From the IMG/VR virus record IMGVR_UViG_3300027704_003324, positions 62,001 to 126,000 of that record: a DNA stretch of 64,000 bases; one strand, given 5' to 3'. Every line of letters begins with the position of its first letter. The stretch's first letter is position 1. Of this stretch, positions 1-8,118 are shown in pieces. The notes under the pieces are model-generated. The model made no database searches, was not told the DNA's origin, and worked only from the letters and a program-made list of their open reading frames with translations. A program made the position numbers and the translations under genes. Source of the stretch: a virus.

Positions 1-804
1 ACATATATTAGTCATAGATACATCTAAATTATTTTTCTTATATGCTGGTGGGTTAGCATTATTAACAGTATCGGAGAACATAATATAAGGTTCACCTGTT
101 TCTACTCTAGATTTTAGTATTTTTACCCAAGTACCCATTGCCTCAGGGTCTCTATGATCAAGTTTTTGCATAAAGTTATCATCCACTACAACACATTGGT
201 GTAGGTTTAGACACTGTCTGTTAGGGTCTCCTTTAGGTCGTCTAATCTCTAAGTATTCGTTAATATCTGGGTGATTTATATCTAGGTTTACTGATGCTGC
301 TCCTCTACGAACTGATCCTTGATTTGTAGCAATTATAGTAGAATCGTATATCTTAGCCCAAGGTACTATACCTTCGGATTGTCCTGTATCTCCGTTTCCT
401 ATTTTACCGCCTCTACCTCTTACCTTAGATAATCCAATTCCGACTCCTCCTCCTAATGAAGTTAGTCTCATTAATTCTGCGTTAGTAAGTCCTATACCTC
501 TTATAGAGTCTGGAGTATCTATACCGAAACAAGAGATTGGGAGTCCCTTGTCTGTACCGGTATTAGATAAAACAGGTGAGGCTAAGTTCAACCAACCTTT
601 CCACATATAACGAAAAAACTTATTTGCTAAGTCAGGTCGATCTAATCTTCTAGCTACTGTATCAGCAACTCTTTTAAATGCTTTTTTAGGAGTTTCGTCC
701 GAAAGTAAATATCCTTTGGATATAGTTGCAATTGAAACTTCATTCATCCATTCTGGATAATCTTTACCTTTTTCCCACACAGAGGTATCTATTTCTATAC
801 TCAT
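1..804 (-). CDS. nrdA: Ribonucleotide reductase class I alpha subunit NrdA (partial)
   Basis: The reading frame is open from an ATG at 804 to the left window edge, giving the first 268 residues; the C-terminus is outside. The translation has the class I alpha-subunit segments P-I-S-C-F-G (first redox cysteine region), S-L-G-G-G-V-G-I-G and R-R-G-A-A-S-V-N-L-D-I, so the product should reduce ribonucleotides to deoxyribonucleotides for phage DNA synthesis. The protein begins almost directly with the catalytic-domain region. I see no N-terminal ATP-cone of about 90 residues, which suggests that feedback inhibition by dATP has been lost. It lies 14 bases downstream of nrdB, so the two are almost certainly co-transcribed as a two-gene unit. 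Family assignment is secure; full length cannot be judged. Confidence 0.95.
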   Translation of the reverse strand, partial: MSIEIDTSVWEKGKDYPEWMNEVSIATISKGYLLSDETPKKAFKRVADTVARRLDRPDLANKFFRYMWKGWLNLASPVLSNTGTDKGLPISCFGIDTPDSIRGIGLTNAELMRLTSLGGGVGIGLSKVRGRGGKIGNGDTGQSEGIVPWAKIYDSTIIATNQGSVRRGAASVNLDINHPDINEYLEIRRPKGDPNRQCLNLHQCVVVDDNFMQKLDHRDPEAMGTWVKILKSRVETGEPYIMFSDTVNNANPPAYKKNNLDVSMTNIC

Positions 805-818
805 TTCTTATTTATTTT

Positions 819-1799
819 TTAAAACATTGTTTCTGCATCCCAGTCCATATGACCTTTAGCATAATTTGTAACTCTATTAGCAAAGAAATCTGTTTGTTGT
901 TTACCTGCTATTACAGCATCAAACCATTTCATCGTTTTTAAAGCTCCTTTGTTGATATCCGCTGAAGGAATTAAAGGCTTTAGCCCTAAGTCCCCCATTT
1001 TAGTATTGACTCTATGTTTTATAAAGTTCTTAAGCTCGTCTTTAGTTAAATTTTCTAAATCACCCATTTCAAATACCTTATCAATAAAGTCAAACTCTAA
1101 CTTAATAGCTGCTGTAGCTGCTTCTCTAATATCTTCTTCTAATTTAGGAGTTTTAAACTCAGGATGTTCTTCCATAAGAGTTCTAAATAACCAGCATCCA
1201 GCATTACTATGAAGAGATTCATCTCTTACTGACCATTCTACTATCTGTCCGACTCCTTTCAATAGGTTTCTCATTTTAAAAGACAGTAACACTGCAAAGG
1301 AACTAAATAAGTTAACACCTTCTGTAAAGGCAGAAAAGATAGCTAGAGAGACAGCTCTTTGATGCCAATCTGGTTTATCATGACTATCCCGAACATTCAT
1401 TAAGTTCTCTATTTTAGCCATAGTTGCCTCATCTTCCATAAATTCCGCAAAGTTATCTAATCCTAATTGTTCATTGAGAAGTGAATAAGCTTCTGCATGA
1501 ATAGTTTCAAAAGAACCAAACGTTACGCCCATCATAATTACTTCTGGTTTTCTAAACCAAGTGGTAACCAAGTTTGTCCAGTAATCATTTACTACTGTTT
1601 CTGTTTGTGCAAAGCCTTTTAGAATACCTCCTATTAGGTTCTTTTCATGTTCTTTTAGATTAGAATTCCAATCTGTTACATCTTGTGACATGGGTACTTC
1701 CGTATGTAACCAGTGTGCCTGCTGTTGTTTAAGCCAGTAGTCATATGCTTGTGGGTACTCAAAGGGTTTGTAGACGATTCTTTCGTTTAATAAACTCAT
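819..1799 (-). CDS. nrdB: Ribonucleotide reductase class I beta subunit NrdB
   Basis: This 326-residue protein is a class I ribonucleotide reductase small subunit, which makes the radical used by NrdA. Visible di-iron ligands are E67 (Q-T-E-T), E98 and H101 (F-E-T-I-H), E160 (F-T-E-G) and E194/H197 (R-D-E-S-L-H). The radical tyrosine is present as Y105, spaced from E98/H101 as in the E. coli enzyme (E-x-x-H-x-x-x-Y), so this is a tyrosyl-radical enzyme rather than a Phe-type one. There is no ATP-cone at its N-terminus either. It sits just upstream of nrdA. A terminator hairpin separates it from the helicase gene upstream, so nrdB-nrdA is likely its own transcription unit. Confidence 0.96.
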   Translation of the reverse strand: MSLLNERIVYKPFEYPQAYDYWLKQQQAHWLHTEVPMSQDVTDWNSNLKEHEKNLIGGILKGFAQTETVVNDYWTNLVTTWFRKPEVIMMGVTFGSFETIHAEAYSLLNEQLGLDNFAEFMEDEATMAKIENLMNVRDSHDKPDWHQRAVSLAIFSAFTEGVNLFSSFAVLLSFKMRNLLKGVGQIVEWSVRDESLHSNAGCWLFRTLMEEHPEFKTPKLEEDIREAATAAIKLEFDFIDKVFEMGDLENLTKDELKNFIKHRVNTKMGDLGLKPLIPSADINKGALKTMKWFDAVIAGKQQTDFFANRVTNYAKGHMDWDAETMF

Positions 1800-1838
1800 A
1801 TATTCTTATATATTATTGGTTGATAGTTAGACAAAAAC

Positions 1839-1864
1839 GTCTCCGAAACGTGAATATCGGAGAC
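1839..1864 (-). terminator. Intrinsic terminator-like hairpin after the helicase gene
   Basis: An 8-bp perfect inverted repeat GTCTCCGA/TCGGAGAC with a 10-base loop lies 22 bases after the helicase stop codon. On the minus strand it is followed by GTTTTTG, a short T tract. It would end the replication transcript before nrdB. Confidence 0.65.
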
Positions 1865-1885
1865 TAAAATAAATAGCATATATAT

Positions 1886-3229
1886 TTAGGTTTTGTCGAA
1901 TATTTTTTCCATTTTTTCTTTAGTTAAGCTGTAAATCGGCTTATCGTCGGGAATTAAGTCTGAAGCGTTAGCTTCTCCGTCAAAAGTAATATGACCATTA
2001 TTAGTATCCATTTTAAGATTATAAGTCATACCATCTTGCCCGTATCTGTTCTTCATAACGTGCCATCTACCTGTACCTAGTACTTTATCTTCTTTCATTC
2101 TAGATAAAGAGAAACACATATCCGCTACCATCATCTTATCGTAAGAACCTGCTGCCTTATCTCCTTCAATTACTGAATCTTTAGCTCCCATACGGTTAAC
2201 CTGAGATGGAGTAATGATTGGTATCTTTAATTCTTTTGCTAATCCTTTAGTAGCAATAAATACATCATCAATTTCGTCTTTACGTTCGTTATATTTACCT
2301 TTAGAAGGAGCTCTTAAATAGTCCACATAGTCAATTACTATCATATCTGGTTTATGATCCATATCCATACATTTCTGTACGTGAGATTTTATAGTATTTA
2401 CTGTAGCCCCTTTAGGTGGGTATTCTTTTACTATTAACTTACCTTTTAATCCGTCTACTAGTATTTGAACTTCATCTCTATGTTTATTTACTTCGTCAAT
2501 TGAATGACCAGTAAAATAACAATCAAATCTCTTACCAACATAGTCTTCTCCTAATTCTAAGGTATAGTAGTTAACATTATATCCCATCTTGACTGCATGT
2601 GCTGCCATTGCTACACAAGTCCAACTCTTACCTCCTCCAGGATTACCAAAAACTATTGCTAAATCACCTGGACCGAATCCACCTTGAATACCTGCATTTA
2701 ATTCAGGCCATGGAGTTGGTATAGTAGGTCTATAGTCTTCTCTATAACGAGTTTCTACATCTTTATTATACTCATGACCCATATTCTTATCCATACCTGC
2801 TTTCATGGCTTTTTCGATCTGGTTTCTAATACCATCGAAATCTCCATCTTTTAATAAGTCGGTAGAATTTAAGATTGCGGCTTTCATTTCTTGATTCTTA
2901 CAAAAAGTAGTAAACTCTTCCTGTATATACTCTAGATCATCTTGTGAAGCTTCGTAAGAGTTTCTAAGCTCTTCTTTTAATGCAACTACTAGTACCTCAT
3001 TTTCAACCTTTTGAAGTTCTACTTTAAGAACATCCATTGTAATGTTTGTATGGTAATTGTCAAAGTAACTAATTATTTGACTTATAATCCACTTATGTGA
3101 ATCTGCGTCAAAATATCCTTCTTGAAGGACGTCTCTTACATTAAGTAAGAACGTTTTGTCGGTCAATAAGGATCCTAATACTTTTAATTGGAACCCCTTC
3201 CCGTACTGCTGTAGCGATTTTAATGTCAT
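1886..3229 (-). CDS. Replicative DNA helicase, DnaB/T4 gp41-like
   Basis: This 447-residue RecA-fold ATPase has a Walker A G-N-P-G-G-G-K-S at residues 195-202, a Walker B M-I-V-I-D ending at D300 and a T-P-S-Q-V-N-R motif further on. This is the arrangement of DnaB-family hexameric helicases, including T4 gp41. The first 165 residues are a helical N-terminal domain matching the family's primase-interaction domain in size and position. It should unwind the replication fork 5' to 3'. It lies in the replication block with RNase H, UvsX and SSB. A CGTATATT motif lies 29 bases upstream of the start and a terminator hairpin follows the stop. No primase gene is visible in the window. Confidence 0.93.
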   Translation of the reverse strand: MTLKSLQQYGKGFQLKVLGSLLTDKTFLLNVRDVLQEGYFDADSHKWIISQIISYFDNYHTNITMDVLKVELQKVENEVLVVALKEELRNSYEASQDDLEYIQEEFTTFCKNQEMKAAILNSTDLLKDGDFDGIRNQIEKAMKAGMDKNMGHEYNKDVETRYREDYRPTIPTPWPELNAGIQGGFGPGDLAIVFGNPGGGKSWTCVAMAAHAVKMGYNVNYYTLELGEDYVGKRFDCYFTGHSIDEVNKHRDEVQILVDGLKGKLIVKEYPPKGATVNTIKSHVQKCMDMDHKPDMIVIDYVDYLRAPSKGKYNERKDEIDDVFIATKGLAKELKIPIITPSQVNRMGAKDSVIEGDKAAGSYDKMMVADMCFSLSRMKEDKVLGTGRWHVMKNRYGQDGMTYNLKMDTNNGHITFDGEANASDLIPDDKPIYSLTKEKMEKIFDKT

Positions 3230-3257
3230 TGTTTATAACCTGTTTTAATTATACTTA

Positions 3258-3265
3258 AATATACG
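3258..3265 (-). promoter_or_regulatory. CGTATATT motif upstream of the helicase
   Basis: CGTATATT on the coding strand ends 29 bases before the helicase ATG. The same octamer lies 35 and 29 bases before the SSB and polymerase starts. It is a candidate early/middle promoter element, inferred from recurrence and position only. Confidence 0.4.
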
Positions 3266-3295
3266 ATTTATTATTGTCTTATACAAGCTAAATCG
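3264..3295. repeat. Inverted repeat upstream of the helicase
   Basis: CGATTTA and TAAATCG form a 7-bp inverted repeat separated by 18 bases in the 81-base gap between the RNase H and helicase genes, overlapping the CGTATATT motif. It could be an operator or a weak hairpin. It could also be chance in AT-rich DNA. Confidence 0.3.
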
Positions 3296-3310
3296 AATAA
3301 AAGAATACTA

Positions 3311-4342
3311 TTATTTGAAGACTGTTAAGCTTCTAAAATTCTCTAACCATCCTTCAGTATTTTTTGTAATACCTTCTATCTGGTCTTGTTCTAGCAAGTG
3401 TAAAAAAGCTCCTGTTTGTAAATCCGGAACATTTCCACGTATTATGTTGTGTACTATATCTTTTTCTTTTTCATCTAAAGAAGACTCATGTAAGTCCATT
3501 AGAGTATAGTTAGTTTCAACACGATCCCATTCAGTAATGATTTTAGGAAAGATCTTTTTTACTTTTGGATCCTCTAATTTTTTAGCACATACATCATAGA
3601 CATATTCTAAAGTAGTTCCCGGTTTATTAACTAAGTCTGGGAATTCTTTTATGATTGTTTTTATACCTAATCCTTTAACACCTGCTAAATTATCTGAATT
3701 ATCACCTAGTAAGGCTTTAACTACGTTATAATTTCCAGGGAGTACTTTTAATTCTTCTTCAATATTTGCTGCCGTAAAGACTTTTTTCTTAATTGGAGCA
3801 TATACCTCTATTTCATTATTTACTAACTGTAAAAAATCTTTATCTGAAGAAACAATTGTAACCTTTTTACCGGATGCAGATCCTTTTTGTGCTAAGTACG
3901 CTATTATATCATCTGCTTCTAGTTTTTCCATAACCATAGACTGTACTGGTAGGCATTCTAGGTAGTCCTGTGTTCTGTGTAACTGTCCTATTAAAGCTTC
4001 CATCTCTTCTGCTTTAGAATCGTATAAGCCCCAATGAGTAATTCTTGATGTAGCTCTTTGAGCTTTATAATTAGGGTCTATATTCTTTCTATTAGCTGAT
4101 CCTCCTTTTCCGTCCCAAATAATTACTACCCTTGTAGGGTTAAATGTCCTTGTAACAAATCCTAAAGACCTTAAGAATCCAACCGTACCACCTATATGGT
4201 GGCCGGTCGGGTTCATCGCCTTGAGTAGAGAGAAACTACGAATTAACATATTCATAGCATCTATGACCAATATATGATCATTTAACTCTCGAGGAGGGGT
4301 TTCTTTAAGGTTTTCTAAAATACTTTGTTGTAGTTTGTTCAT
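3311..4342 (-). CDS. rnh: RNase H / 5'-3' exonuclease, FEN family
   Basis: The 343-residue product shows the acidic motifs of the FEN/5'-nuclease family: V-I-D-A-M-N at D28, I-I-W-D-G-K at D77, E-A-D-D at 142-145, S-S-D-K-D at 166-170, and a helix-hairpin-helix-like G-V-K-G-L-G-I-K-T after L-L-G-D-N-S-D-N. By analogy with T4 RNase H it should remove RNA primers and flaps during lagging-strand synthesis. Because the phage polymerase here lacks a nuclease domain, this is likely the replisome's 5' nuclease. Its ATG overlaps the uvsX stop codon by one base (TAATG), implying translational coupling. Confidence 0.9.
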   Translation of the reverse strand: MNKLQQSILENLKETPPRELNDHILVIDAMNMLIRSFSLLKAMNPTGHHIGGTVGFLRSLGFVTRTFNPTRVVIIWDGKGGSANRKNIDPNYKAQRATSRITHWGLYDSKAEEMEALIGQLHRTQDYLECLPVQSMVMEKLEADDIIAYLAQKGSASGKKVTIVSSDKDFLQLVNNEIEVYAPIKKKVFTAANIEEELKVLPGNYNVVKALLGDNSDNLAGVKGLGIKTIIKEFPDLVNKPGTTLEYVYDVCAKKLEDPKVKKIFPKIITEWDRVETNYTLMDLHESSLDEKEKDIVHNIIRGNVPDLQTGAFLHLLEQDQIEGITKNTEGWLENFRSLTVFK

Positions 4343-5412
4343 TAATCTAAGATTCCTTTAGTAATAACTTCTTCTTCTAAATCTCCTTCTTCAATAAGAT
4401 CGAAATCTATACTACCAACTAGCTTTAACCAATGCTCTTTATGTGCATCTCTATACTTGTCAATAGCTTTTTTATCATCTGGTATAAAACCATGTGATGT
4501 CATTACTACTTTTCCTCTCGATTGTACTCCTCCAATATGATTCTTCTCAACTTGAATATTAGTACGTTTAGCAAACTCTACTTGTAGGCCATTTTTAACA
4601 GCTTTAATCTTAGATGTTCCCGGGTTAGTAATGTTTCCAAAAGTTACTACTAATGTTGCATCATACCACATTGACATTCCTCCTTTATTCTGTAATTTAG
4701 GTTGTCCCATTGGATGTTCTGGTTTCATGGTCCAAACTTTATTAATAGCTACTAACGTATTAGTATAGGGACTATTTTCCTTACGAGATAATAGTATTTT
4801 CTGGTTTAAATTATTACCAAATTGAGTAGACATAGCTCCTGCATTCCATTCATTATTGTTCTTATTAGAACGTACTGATAAATCACAAGGTATAGATCCA
4901 ATTGAATCCCAGAAGAAACACATATCGTGAGGTAGATTACCTTTTGATTGCTCATCAATTAGATCAGCCATATGTACTGCTACTTCTTCAATTGTATTTA
5001 ACGTACCTCTGTCTGCGTATAAGAAAAAGCCTTCATAATCTGTTACATTACCATTTTCGTCTTTAACTTCATCAAACTGTAAGCCCATCTCTTTAGCATG
5101 CTCCCAAGACCATTTCATCTCTGAAATTATAAATACTGGTAGTATGCCTAGCTTTTGAGAATTAACTGCTGCTTCTAATAATGCAGTTGTTTTTCCGGTA
5201 TCACTGTGTCCACGTAATAATGTAATGTGACCAGTAGGTATCCCAGGTAGAGACGTAATATCTTGGTAAGCATCAGAAAGAGGTATCCATCCTTGTTTCT
5301 TAAACTTAACCGAAGAATTCGAAAATCCTTTCTTCTTTTTAAAGTTTCCTAAGTTAAAACTCTTCTTCACAGCCGCACTCGCGGCCTCTTGAACTTCTTT
5401 CTTTTTTGCCAT
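4342..5412 (-). CDS. uvsX: UvsX-like RecA recombinase
   Basis: This 356-residue protein is a RecA/UvsX-family strand-exchange ATPase. The Walker A is G-H-S-D-T-G-K-T at 68-75, and the aromatic/acidic core C-F-F-W-D-S-I-G-S-I-P matches the Walker B region of UvsX. The N-terminus is lysine-rich and the C-terminus is acidic (I-E-E-G-D-L-E-E-E), as in recombinases that contact DNA and SSB. It should drive recombination-dependent replication and repair together with the gp32-like SSB, whose gene ends four bases upstream. Overlap of its stop with the next start couples it to the RNase H gene. UvsY is not recognisable in the window. Confidence 0.92.
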   Translation of the reverse strand: MAKKKEVQEAASAAVKKSFNLGNFKKKKGFSNSSVKFKKQGWIPLSDAYQDITSLPGIPTGHITLLRGHSDTGKTTALLEAAVNSQKLGILPVFIISEMKWSWEHAKEMGLQFDEVKDENGNVTDYEGFFLYADRGTLNTIEEVAVHMADLIDEQSKGNLPHDMCFFWDSIGSIPCDLSVRSNKNNNEWNAGAMSTQFGNNLNQKILLSRKENSPYTNTLVAINKVWTMKPEHPMGQPKLQNKGGMSMWYDATLVVTFGNITNPGTSKIKAVKNGLQVEFAKRTNIQVEKNHIGGVQSRGKVVMTSHGFIPDDKKAIDKYRDAHKEHWLKLVGSIDFDLIEEGDLEEEVITKGILD

Positions 5413-5416
5413 AAAT

Positions 5417-6211
5417 TTACTCGTTAAATAAGTCGTCGAACTTGCTTACTGTGTCCTGATTACCTGCAGATGCAGTTTCTAATGTAAAGTCACTTTCCGT
5501 CTTTGCTACTGCTGGTGCAGGAGTTGCCGATGGAGAAGGAGCTGATGCCGGTACTGCATTAGGATCCAAATACATTTGTAATTGTTTCTTAATATAGTTG
5601 TAATCATACTCGTTGTGAACTTCTTCAGGGTTTGGTTGACTCTTTAACCAGATATCTACTTCATCAGCTTTCTCTGACAATCCACTACTATTACGTTTTG
5701 GTCGTACTGATGTTTCTGGGTAAGGATTCCCTTGAGCCATGGTAAGAGTTAAGTCTGTACCGTTTACTGGGTCTGTAATATCACCGTAATCTTCATCAGC
5801 AACGATTGCCAATAGAGCTTTGTAAATAGTAATACCGAATCCCCATAGTCTTACACCTTTCTCTTCTTCACCTCTTACTAATACAGGAGCAAAGATACGA
5901 GTTTTAGGAGTTAATTTACCTGCTAGAGACCAATTGTCTTTATCAGATGTCTTTTTAAGTTCGGCTACGAACTCTTCTACTGGATCTTGTTTGCCAAAAT
6001 TCGATAGTGCTACCATCGGATACTTTCCTACACCGTAATGGAATTTCATTTCCTTAAAAGGCATAGTTGGGTTAAAGGCAGAAGGGACTAATCTAATAGT
6101 CTGCTCTCCAATACTTGGTTTCCAAAAAATCTTTGTGTAGTCTGTTTTTTCTCTCTCCTGACCATTAGAGTTTAAGGCTTCTAGTTTCGCCTTGATCGCA
6201 TTCAAATCCAT
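5417..6211 (-). CDS. 32: Single-stranded DNA-binding protein, gp32-like
   Basis: The 264-residue protein resembles T4 gp32: a basic N-terminus with a K-x-K-L-E-A-L segment, an OB-fold-like core with many aromatic residues (K-I-F-W-K-P, W-G-F-G-I-T-I-Y-K), a Pro/Ala-rich linker near 220-235, and an acidic C-terminal tail ending K-F-D-D-L-F-N-E that would recruit UvsX, helicase and polymerase. There is no cysteine in the whole protein, so the zinc-binding site of T4 gp32 is absent. It lies between an orphan gene and uvsX in the replication block. A CGTATATT motif lies 35 bases upstream of the start. Confidence 0.88.
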   Translation of the reverse strand: MDLNAIKAKLEALNSNGQEREKTDYTKIFWKPSIGEQTIRLVPSAFNPTMPFKEMKFHYGVGKYPMVALSNFGKQDPVEEFVAELKKTSDKDNWSLAGKLTPKTRIFAPVLVRGEEEKGVRLWGFGITIYKALLAIVADEDYGDITDPVNGTDLTLTMAQGNPYPETSVRPKRNSSGLSEKADEVDIWLKSQPNPEEVHNEYDYNYIKKQLQMYLDPNAVPASAPSPSATPAPAVAKTESDFTLETASAGNQDTVSKFDDLFNE

Positions 6212-6245
6212 ATAACTGTTTTTTAATTGTTTATAACTTATTATT

Positions 6246-6253
6246 AATATACG
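6246..6253 (-). promoter_or_regulatory. CGTATATT motif upstream of the SSB gene
   Basis: Coding-strand CGTATATT lies 35 bases before the SSB ATG, in a 51-base gap. It is the same element as before the helicase and polymerase genes. Confidence 0.4.
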
Positions 6254-6262
6254 AAGAATATT

Positions 6263-6724
6263 TTAATTCTCCAACTCTACTATACGAAATAGTTTAGTAT
6301 TAATTCTTTTTAATTCTGGACCCTTTGTTAGGAGAACGCAATTCCTATAATCTGGCCAGTTTACTTTAAAGTTTTTATCCAATTCTCCGCCGTTTAACTC
6401 TTTTACAAGTGTATTTAGTGCATTAATTGTATATAATGTGTTAGATTCTTTCTTTCTATGTACTAAGATGGTATTCTCTATAAAATTAGATACGTTTCCG
6501 TAGTCCACGTTATATGTACATACATATTCATCTTGACTTTTAGAGTACAGTACGAAAATTTTGTTGTAAATGATTTTATACCTTTCTTGTATTTCTCTTA
6601 AAGTAGCATCTAAGGTGCCTTCGGTTGAGAAAGTACAGAATAATTTATTGCTCATGTCTTCATTAATAGTGATATCGTTGAGATCGTAATCAAAACGATT
6701 ATTAGTTCCTATAACATTTTCCAT
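6263..6724 (-). CDS. Hypothetical protein in the replication block (153 aa)
   Basis: I do not recognise this protein. It is soluble, with no membrane segment, mixed alpha/beta in appearance and mildly acidic. It sits between the polymerase and SSB genes, so a replication, recombination or late-transcription accessory role is plausible by position only. T4 accessory genes lie next to gene 32 in T4, but I see no sequence match. A TATTTATA motif lies only five bases before the annotated ATG. Either the message is nearly leaderless or the real start is the internal Met at residue 24 (M-S-N-K-L-F), which would shorten it to 130 residues. Codon use looks like its neighbours. Confidence 0.75.
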   Translation of the reverse strand: MENVIGTNNRFDYDLNDITINEDMSNKLFCTFSTEGTLDATLREIQERYKIIYNKIFVLYSKSQDEYVCTYNVDYGNVSNFIENTILVHRKKESNTLYTINALNTLVKELNGGELDKNFKVNWPDYRNCVLLTKGPELKRINTKLFRIVELEN

Positions 6725-6728
6725 TTAG

Positions 6729-6736
6729 TATAAATA
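6729..6736 (-). promoter_or_regulatory. TATTTATA motif before the 153-aa orphan
   Basis: Coding-strand TATTTATA followed by C-T-A and the ATG. This is the only exact copy I found in the replication block. Its closeness to the start raises doubt about which ATG is used. Confidence 0.35.
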
Positions 6737-6747
6737 TGTAATTAATT

Positions 6748-8073
6748 TTATAAAAGCAAGTTATTTCCTGCTTTATATTTAACGGGGTATTTGCCCCCTT
6801 GGTTTAAAATTTGTTCTAACTCTATTAGCAGTTCCTTTCCCTCTGATTTATCAACATCAAAAAGTAAAGAATCGTAAGTGAATAAAACTACAGTAGTCTT
6901 TTTATCTTTGAGGTACCTAAGTACATCTTTCAATATAAGAATATTTCTTGAGGTTTCCAAGCTTTGCATCATATAGTTCATAAGCTTAGCTGGATGCATC
7001 TCTCCTAACTTCTTTGTAAACGGTTTACCGGAGACTGGATTGCATACTTCTCCTATTTCTTCATATACCGACCACATATTATCTATAAATTCTTGAATCA
7101 ACTTAAATATCTTCAAATTTTTATGTTTATGAGGTATTTTACCGTATATAGCTTGAAAGTTAATCTGTTTAGCTTCTAAATATTGCTCTTCTGATATATC
7201 TTCAGTTCCAAAGTAATGTTTAGCTAATTGTTTATGTGCTGATTCATCTGTTAGTTCATATCCAATCTGTTCGCAAAGTAAACGAAGATGGTAGCCATCA
7301 AAATCAAATTCAACAAATTTATCATTCTGAGGTGTGAAACATTCTCGGTGTTCTTCAGTTTTAGGTATAGCTGCGAAATTAACACTATTAAAAGCATTAG
7401 TAGGTCGAGATGTTGCATTATATAAGTTATACGATGTATATACAGTACTGCCGTCTATGTTATATATGGGATCTTTTGGAGTAAAAGCCGCTTCAAACTG
7501 GTTATTACGTATACCGATGCCAGGTTGCTCTAATAAGTAAAATACATTTGTAGCTAAGTTATTATAAAACTCAAATCCAGAGGGTACTTTTAGGTTTATT
7601 ACTTTTTTAATTTGTTCGTAAGTTTCCTCACATTTCTCATATATCTTTGATATAGGAATGAGTTGATTAATTTGCTTTTTACCTTTATGTTTGTTGTAGT
7701 ACCAGTTGTAAGTAGAGTTTTTACAAGTTATCTCTAACCTATTATAATTTACCATTGAATATAGTAAGGATATGTCTATTGCTCCCTGTATATTAAAGTG
7801 GTATAGTAGCTCCTTCTTATCTTTGGTATATAGTGATTGTACACTGTTAAGAAGACGAGAGACACGTTCTTTATTTACATTAATACCTTCGTCGTGATTA
7901 ATTGGAATTATGTATCCGTGATGGCTTTTATGAAGTCTTATGTATACTGCTGTAGTTTGAGTTAATTTAGGATGGAATTCGTCATTACTAGATATTACTT
8001 CTACGTAAGCACCTAATTTCATTAACCTCTCTAAATTTTCGAGCTTACGCTCTTCCTCTATTATATAAAACAC
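6748..8073 (-). CDS. Divergent family-A DNA polymerase, polymerase domain only
   Basis: This 441-residue protein carries the family-A motifs in order. T-S-R-P-T-N near residue 221 corresponds to the T-G-R-L-S-S region. Motif A is F-D-F-D-G-Y-H-L-R with D257. Motif B (O-helix) is K302-x3-F306-x3-Y310-G. An N-Y-M-M-Q segment is near 366-370. Motif C is T-Y-D-S with D401. The two metal-binding aspartates and the O-helix Lys, Phe and Tyr are kept. However, the steric-gate Glu of Pol I is His262, the His-Asp-Glu of motif C is Tyr-Asp-Ser, and the O-helix Arg is Tyr. The first 165 residues are unlike any domain I know, and no 3'-5' exonuclease motifs are visible. Proofreading must be in another gene or absent. 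The start is GTG; the next ATG (residue 18) is possible. T4 uses a family-B polymerase; the distant T4 relative RM378 is, to my knowledge, a precedent for family A. Confidence 0.85.
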   Translation of the reverse strand: MFYIIEEERKLENLERLMKLGAYVEVISSNDEFHPKLTQTTAVYIRLHKSHHGYIIPINHDEGINVNKERVSRLLNSVQSLYTKDKKELLYHFNIQGAIDISLLYSMVNYNRLEITCKNSTYNWYYNKHKGKKQINQLIPISKIYEKCEETYEQIKKVINLKVPSGFEFYNNLATNVFYLLEQPGIGIRNNQFEAAFTPKDPIYNIDGSTVYTSYNLYNATSRPTNAFNSVNFAAIPKTEEHRECFTPQNDKFVEFDFDGYHLRLLCEQIGYELTDESAHKQLAKHYFGTEDISEEQYLEAKQINFQAIYGKIPHKHKNLKIFKLIQEFIDNMWSVYEEIGEVCNPVSGKPFTKKLGEMHPAKLMNYMMQSLETSRNILILKDVLRYLKDKKTTVVLFTYDSLLFDVDKSEGKELLIELEQILNQGGKYPVKYKAGNNLLL

Positions 8074-8101
8074 TTAATTATAACCTTTAATATTATACTA
8101 C

Positions 8102-8109
8102 AATATACG
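8102..8109 (-). promoter_or_regulatory. CGTATATT motif upstream of the polymerase
   Basis: Coding-strand CGTATATT ends 29 bases before the GTG start, the same spacing as at the helicase gene. The 45-base gap marks the switch from baseplate genes to replication genes. Confidence 0.4.
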
Positions 8110-8118
8110 GACTTTTAT

